From Alphaproteobacteria bacterium (lineage in GTDB: Bacteria; Pseudomonadota; Alphaproteobacteria; CALKHQ01): 64,000 bases of DNA. Of this stretch, positions 60,299 through 64,000 are shown in pieces. A program made the position numbers and the translations under genes. The stretch lies in contig JAWKYB010000020.1 in NCBI GenBank assembly GCA_041396705.1, positions 1 through 64,000 of the forward strand, given 5' to 3'. Each line of letters starts with the position of its first letter. The first letter of the stretch is position 1. Under the pieces are notes generated by a model. The model had not been told where the DNA came from, made no database searches, and was given only the letters and a program-made list of their open reading frames with translations.

Positions 60299-61195
60299 AT
60301 GACCAACCATGCGGTCCCGGCACCCGCCGCGGGCATCCTGCTGCCGATCGGGCTTGCGGTTTCGGCCGCGCTGGGCTTCGCGGTCACCGACGCGCTGTCG
60401 AAGTTCCTGACCGGCGCGCTGCCGCCGCTGGAGGTGGCCTGGGGCCGTGCGGTGATGTCGGGCATCGTCGCCAGCGCGCTGCTCGGCCGCGCCGGCTGGC
60501 AGCAGTTGCGCAGCACGCCGAACATGCGCTTCCACCTGCTGCGCGGGCTGCTGTCGGCAGTGGTGCCGACGCTGGCGGTCTACAGCGTCGGCCTGCTGCC
60601 GCTGGCACTGTTCACCTCCATCGTGTTCCTGTCTCCGGTGCTGATGACCATGCTGTCGGTGCCGATCCTGGGCGAGCGGGTCGGGCCGCGGCGCTGGGCC
60701 GCCGTGGTCATCGGCTTCGTCGCCACGGTGATCATCATCCAGCCGGCCGGCGAGGCCTTCGGCTGGGCGGTGGCGCTGCCGGTCGCCTGCGCGATCCTCG
60801 GCGCCTTCTACCCGATCCTGACCCGGTTGGCCGCGCCAGGCTCCTCGCACGCGGCCCAGCTGGCGCTCGGCCCCGGCCTCGGCGCGGTGCTGATGACGCT
60901 GGTGGTGCCGTTCGTCTGGGTCACGCCCGAGTTGCCGGAAGCCGGCATTCTGCTGCTCTGCGGGCTGCTGCACGCGGGCTGCCACCTGCTGGTGATCCGT
61001 GCCTTCGCCGCTGCGCCTACCTCGGTGCTGGCGCCGTTCCAGTATGTGCAGCTGCCGTGTTCGGTGCTGGTCGGTTATTTCGCGTTCAGCGAGTTGCCGC
61101 GCGCGACCACGGTGGCCGGCGGCGGCCTGCTGGTCGCCGCCGGCGTCTATATCGCCTATCGCGAGCACAAACTGTCGCGCGCCGGCCGCATGTGA
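60299..61195 (+). CDS. EamA/DMT family transporter
   Basis: 298 residues, ten helices. First EamA repeat GLAVSAALGFAVTDALSKFL then WGRAVMSGIVASALL; second half LALGPGLGAVLMTLVVPFVW and APFQYVQLPCSVLVGYFAFS, with ELPRATTVAGGGLLVAAGVY closing. Exports an unknown metabolite. Not closely similar to the other EamA gene at 56.8 kb. Confidence 0.88.
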   Translation: MTNHAVPAPAAGILLPIGLAVSAALGFAVTDALSKFLTGALPPLEVAWGRAVMSGIVASALLGRAGWQQLRSTPNMRFHLLRGLLSAVVPTLAVYSVGLLPLALFTSIVFLSPVLMTMLSVPILGERVGPRRWAAVVIGFVATVIIIQPAGEAFGWAVALPVACAILGAFYPILTRLAAPGSSHAAQLALGPGLGAVLMTLVVPFVWVTPELPEAGILLLCGLLHAGCHLLVIRAFAAAPTSVLAPFQYVQLPCSVLVGYFAFSELPRATTVAGGGLLVAAGVYIAYREHKLSRAGRM

Positions 61196-61249
61196 CCGCG
61201 GCGGTCCGGCGCTTGCCAAGGCCGGCGGCGCTGTGCCATCGCTGCGGGC

Positions 61250-62317
61250 ATGCCCGCGCTGACCGTCGCCACCTTCAACGTCGAGAACCTGCTGACCCGG
61301 TTCGAGTTCGGCCGCAACCGCGACGGCGGCCTCGACGAAACGGCGAGCGCGCTGTTCGCCTTTCCCGACGAGGCGGCCGAACTGGCCGCGCTGCAGGCCT
61401 ACAAGACCACCCTCAGCGACGACATGCGCCAGCTGACCGCACAGGCGATCCGCGACATCGCGGCCGACGTGGTTGTGCTGCAGGAGGTCGAGGGCCGGCA
61501 CGCGCTGGAGGCGTTCTACGACCGCTACCTGAACCGGGCCGGGGACGCCGCGCCGCTCCATGCGCCGTCGTCGCCGAACGCGGTCTATCCGCACCGCGTC
61601 GCCATCGACGGCAACGACCGCCGCGGCATCGGCATCGCGGTGATCAGCAAGCGGCCGCTGAAGGCGGTGACCACGCACCAGCAGGAGACGTTCCGCACGC
61701 TCGGCCTCGACCCGGCCGACATCCATTTCGGCAAGACACCGACCCAGCCGGACGACCGCGTGTTCAAGCGCGACTGCCTGGAGGTGGACGTCGAGGTCGG
61801 CGGCCGCACGCTGACCCTTTACGGGGTGCACTTCAAGTCGATGGAGCCGGAGCGCAAGTGGACGCGCACGGTGCGGGTCGCCGAGGCGACGGCGGTGCGC
61901 CGGCTGATCGAACGCAGGTTCGCCGAGCCGGCGGCGGCCGACTGGCTGTTGCTGGGCGACCTCAACGACTATTGCGACGGGGCCGACGGGCCCGACGCCG
62001 ACCATGGGCTCGCCCCGCTGCTCGGCTGGGACGCCTGCGAGGACCTGGTCGCCCGCATCCCCGACTTCGCCGATCGCTGGACCCACTACTGGCCCGGCGG
62101 CGACCAGCACCGCCAGCTCGACTACATCCTCGCTTCGCGTGCGCTGGCGGCCCGCAACATGGCGGCGCTGCCGCGGGTGATGCGGCGCGGCATGCCCTAT
62201 CGCGCCGGGCTGCCGTTCCGTGCCGACCCCTATGGCGCAGACCGCTATCCGCGGGTCGGCTGGGACCGGCCCAAGGCGTCGGACCACTGCCCGGTGGTGG
62301 TGCGGCTGGAAATCTGA
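61250..62317 (+). CDS. Endonuclease/exonuclease/phosphatase family protein
   Basis: 355-residue Mg-dependent phosphohydrolase. Motifs: TVATFNVENLLTRFEFG (Asn), VVVLQEVEGRHALE (Glu metal ligand), YPHRVAIDGNDRRGIGIAVI, GVHFKSMEPERKW, LLLGDLNDYCDG (DxN) and the C-terminal KASDHCPVVVRLEI (SDH). No signal peptide. Members range from DNA nucleases to phospholipid phosphatases; no narrower call is safe. Confidence 0.87.
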   Translation: MPALTVATFNVENLLTRFEFGRNRDGGLDETASALFAFPDEAAELAALQAYKTTLSDDMRQLTAQAIRDIAADVVVLQEVEGRHALEAFYDRYLNRAGDAAPLHAPSSPNAVYPHRVAIDGNDRRGIGIAVISKRPLKAVTTHQQETFRTLGLDPADIHFGKTPTQPDDRVFKRDCLEVDVEVGGRTLTLYGVHFKSMEPERKWTRTVRVAEATAVRRLIERRFAEPAAADWLLLGDLNDYCDGADGPDADHGLAPLLGWDACEDLVARIPDFADRWTHYWPGGDQHRQLDYILASRALAARNMAALPRVMRRGMPYRAGLPFRADPYGADRYPRVGWDRPKASDHCPVVVRLEI

Positions 62318-62423
62318 GCCGTCGATCGCCCCGGACGGTCATTGCAGCATTGCATCGGCGGCCGCGATCTGGTTTTCCGGACAGCGGGAGACGGCATTCA
62401 GCAATGGGATTGGAGGACGCTGC

Positions 62424-63215
62424 GTGGTGAGAAGGATATTGTTGTGTGCGGCAACGCTGCTGGCGCCGGCCGTGGCGTGGGGCCAGGACTGCGACATCGG
62501 CGCCCTGGTCGACGTGGAGTCGCAGGGCGCGGTCCGCACCGGCTACGTGTTCGACGGGCCGGCCGCCGACGGCACCTGCTCGGTCGAATTCGAGGGACTG
62601 CTGTATTACTGGGTCGAGCAGATTCCCGCGGCCGCGCTGGCGGGCGGCATTGCGCTGGAGCCGCCGGTCGAAGCCCCGCCGGGCGGCGCCTGCGTCGCGG
62701 GCGCCGCGGTCGACGTCGAGTGGCAGGGCAGCTGGTATCCGGGGCACGTGCTGGAGGGCCCGCGGCCCGACGGCACCTGCTACATCTCCTATGACGGCTA
62801 CGACTCGAGCTGGGACGAATGGGTCGACCCGTCGCGCCTGCAGGCGCTCGACAACCGCACCGGCAGCGCCTGCCTCCGCGGCGTGGCGGTCAGCATCGAG
62901 TGGAACGGTGGCTGGTATGCCGGCCGGGTGCTGGACGGGCCGCGTCCGGACGGCAGCTGCTACGTCACCTATGACGGCTACGATTCCAGCTGGGACGAAT
63001 GGGTCTCGCCGGACCGGCTGCAGGCGGTCGGCAATGTGGCGGCCGGACTATGCGTGCCGGGCTCGGCGGTCGGCATCGAGTGGAACGGCAGCTGGTACCC
63101 GGGCCGGGTGCTGGAAGGCCCCGGGCCGGACGGCAGCTGCTATGTCGGCTACGACGGCTACGATTCCAGCTGGGACGAGTGGGTGACGCCGGACCGGCTG
63201 CGCGCCGGCGGTTGA
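62424..63215 (+). CDS. Secreted protein with four Tudor-like repeats
   Basis: 263 residues from a GTG start (GGAGG 8 nt before). Signal peptide: VVRRILLCAATLLAPAVAWG. The rest is four tandem units, the first weaker. Units 2-4 read VEWQGSWYPGHVLEGPRPDG, TCYISYDGYDSSWDEWVDPS and near-copies. The (Y/F)DGYDSSWDEWV core and the WYPGxVL strand look like the five-stranded barrel of Tudor-knot/Agenet or MBT-type domains. Each unit has two Cys, probably a disulfide in the periplasm. Eukaryotic Tudor domains bind methylated Lys/Arg; the function here is unknown. Confidence 0.72.
   Translation: MVRRILLCAATLLAPAVAWGQDCDIGALVDVESQGAVRTGYVFDGPAADGTCSVEFEGLLYYWVEQIPAAALAGGIALEPPVEAPPGGACVAGAAVDVEWQGSWYPGHVLEGPRPDGTCYISYDGYDSSWDEWVDPSRLQALDNRTGSACLRGVAVSIEWNGGWYAGRVLDGPRPDGSCYVTYDGYDSSWDEWVSPDRLQAVGNVAAGLCVPGSAVGIEWNGSWYPGRVLEGPGPDGSCYVGYDGYDSSWDEWVTPDRLRAGG
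62709..63212 (+). repeat. Tandem 180-bp DNA repeats inside the Tudor-like gene
   Basis: The start of each unit (GTCGACGTCGAGTGGC and variants) is at 62709, 62889 and 63069: an exact 180-bp period, 60 codons. A weaker unit starts at 62508. The three copies differ mostly at third bases and a few codons, so the duplication is fairly recent or kept similar. Confidence 0.9.
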
Positions 63216-63239
63216 GGTCGCCGAACGGCCGAATGCAAA

Positions 63240-63265
63240 CGGCGCCCCGGTTTCCCGGGGCGCCG
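63240..63265. terminator. Bidirectional-type hairpin between convergent genes
   Basis: CGGCGCCCCGG, 4-nt loop TTTC, then the exact 11-bp complement; the sequence after it is CTCGTTTCGG. In the 85-bp gap between the repeat protein (rightward) and a leftward binding-protein gene. Confidence 0.7.
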
Positions 63266-63300
63266 CTCGTTTCGGCCGGTGTCAGCCGATGTCGTTTCGA

Positions 63301-64000
63301 TCAGCCGCCGACGCAGGTGTCGATGTTCGACGCGTCGCACTTGTCGAGGCCGGTGTAGGTCGGGTCGGAAGGCATCACGCCGTCCATCATCTGGCGCATG
63401 ATGAACATCGCGCGATAGCCCATCTCCCACGGGCGCTGGCCGACCAGGGCCGCGGTGTCGCCGCTGCGCACGAAGTCGAGCTGGACCGGCAGGGTGTCGG
63501 CGATCAGCACCGCCAGCTCGCCGGAGTCCATGCGGTCGCGATACTGGGCGATGGTCTCGGAGAAGGCGTTCGGCGCGAAGTGCGGGAAGCCGCCGGTCGA
63601 GATCCAGACGTCGAGGTCCGGGGTCGAGCCGAGCACGTCGGCCATCTGCTGCACCGACAGCGGGAAGTCGTCGTTGGTATACAGCGGAGAGACCTCGATC
63701 TCGGTCCAGCCGTTCTCGCCGCTCAGCCGCGGGCCCGGGTCGGCTTCGCCCGAGACCGAACCGCGCAGCGTGTCGCGGATGCCGGCCATGCGCTCGTTGT
63801 GGTTGGCCGCTGCCGCGCCGCCCGACTGGATCAGGATGGTGCCGCCCTCGGGCTTCATCTGCTGGGCGTATTCGGCCAGGCCGACGCCGATCATGTAGTT
63901 GTGGGTGCCGACATAGGCCGAGCGCAGCCCGGCGTCCTCGGCCAGCAGGTCGCTGTCCCAGGTGATCACGGCGATGCCGGCGGCCTGGGCGCCCTCGAGC
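63301..64000 (-). CDS. Sugar ABC transporter substrate-binding protein (Peripla_BP_4), N-terminus beyond window
   Basis: Only the C-terminal 233 codons are present. AVITWDSDLLAEDAGLRSAY then VGTHNYMIGVGLAEYAQQM, GTILIQSGGAAAANHNERMA, LDVWISTGGFPHFAPNAF and YRAMFIMRQMMDGVMPSDPT are typical of ribose-type (periplasmic-binding-protein type I) receptors. A hinge Asn-His (NHNERM) matches the sugar-contact region. The stop is followed by the hairpin at 63240. The upstream part and partner genes lie outside. Confidence 0.85.
   Translation of the reverse strand, partial: LEGAQAAGIAVITWDSDLLAEDAGLRSAYVGTHNYMIGVGLAEYAQQMKPEGGTILIQSGGAAAANHNERMAGIRDTLRGSVSGEADPGPRLSGENGWTEIEVSPLYTNDDFPLSVQQMADVLGSTPDLDVWISTGGFPHFAPNAFSETIAQYRDRMDSGELAVLIADTLPVQLDFVRSGDTAALVGQRPWEMGYRAMFIMRQMMDGVMPSDPTYTGLDKCDASNIDTCVGG

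Noticed and set aside
59330..62287. A 985-residue open frame on the minus strand, continuing upstream of the glutamine amidotransferase
   Set aside because: Only the last 252 codons carry a real family. The rest is antisense to EamA and EEP genes with a clear coding signal and has the low-complexity Arg/Gly/His/Gln look of shadow frames in high-GC DNA.

Overview
The window is a chromosomal piece of a strongly GC-rich bacterium, most likely an alphaproteobacterium of the Rhodospirillales type. The reasons are the order rplU-rpmA-obg-proB, a ribosomal protein L21 with a long C-terminal extension, TRAP and CUT1 sugar transporters next to FCD-type GntR regulators, DUF1344 proteins, split glycolate oxidase genes and TauD-type dioxygenases. 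No plasmid, phage or conjugation genes are visible. The only mobile-element traces are one REP-associated transposase and two REP palindromes.

Layout. 0-5.5 kb: a Gfo/Idh oxidoreductase and a TRAP transporter (DctM, DctQ, DctP) transcribed leftward, a divergent GntR regulator, and the wreck of a mannonate-dehydratase gene. Together they suggest uptake and breakdown of a sugar acid. 5.3-8.2 kb: a REP-associated transposase, then two REP palindromes around three small accessory genes (GST, alpha/beta hydrolase, Dabb). 8.5-13.5 kb: a glycosyltransferase/methyltransferase block whose first gene is broken by many frame changes. 13.6-20.3 kb: a leftward sugar operon (GntR, lipase-like hydrolase, CUT1 ABC transporter, sugar epimerase, Gfo/Idh dehydrogenase). 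20.4-26.1 kb: a GFA protein, then a second CUT1 ABC transporter followed by two very similar TauD dioxygenases.

26-37.5 kb: a methyltransferase, tRNA-Ser(CGA), an RTX-repeat protein, spermidine synthase, a pair of DUF1344 proteins among strong hairpins, a pair of TraB/GumN proteins, and an envelope glycolipid block (LPG-synthase-like membrane protein, methyltransferase-GT2 fusion, methyltransferase, GT39-like mannosyltransferase). 37.5-41.7 kb: the housekeeping run rplU-rpmA-obg-proB-PAP2 with a clear promoter and an intrinsic terminator. 42-48 kb: glcF/glcE without glcD, ihfB, a LapA-like protein, ornithine cyclodeaminase and a sarcosine-oxidase-like flavoenzyme. 48-64 kb: a lipoprotein, a hemolysin-III protein, a frameshifted trpF, an SDR, two dienelactone hydrolases (one fused to a SnoaL-like domain), an orphan Tat-exported peptide-binding protein, two DMT exporters, a TTC38-like TPR protein, a glutamine amidotransferase, an EEP nuclease/phosphatase, a secreted protein with 180-bp tandem Tudor-like repeats, and a partial sugar-binding protein.

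Two general points. First, reading frames are broken in two dense islands (4.6-5.5 and 9.8-10.7 kb) and at isolated single-base deletions (regulator at 4.62 kb, TraB at 32.6 kb, trpF at 50.79 kb). Some of these may be assembly errors rather than biology. Second, neither complete ABC sugar transporter has its ATPase in the window, so a shared ATPase elsewhere is likely. I see no CRISPR array, rRNA or obvious defence system. The least familiar items are the Tudor-like repeat protein, the sugar-ABC/tandem-dioxygenase operon and the paired DUF1344/TraB block with its hairpins.
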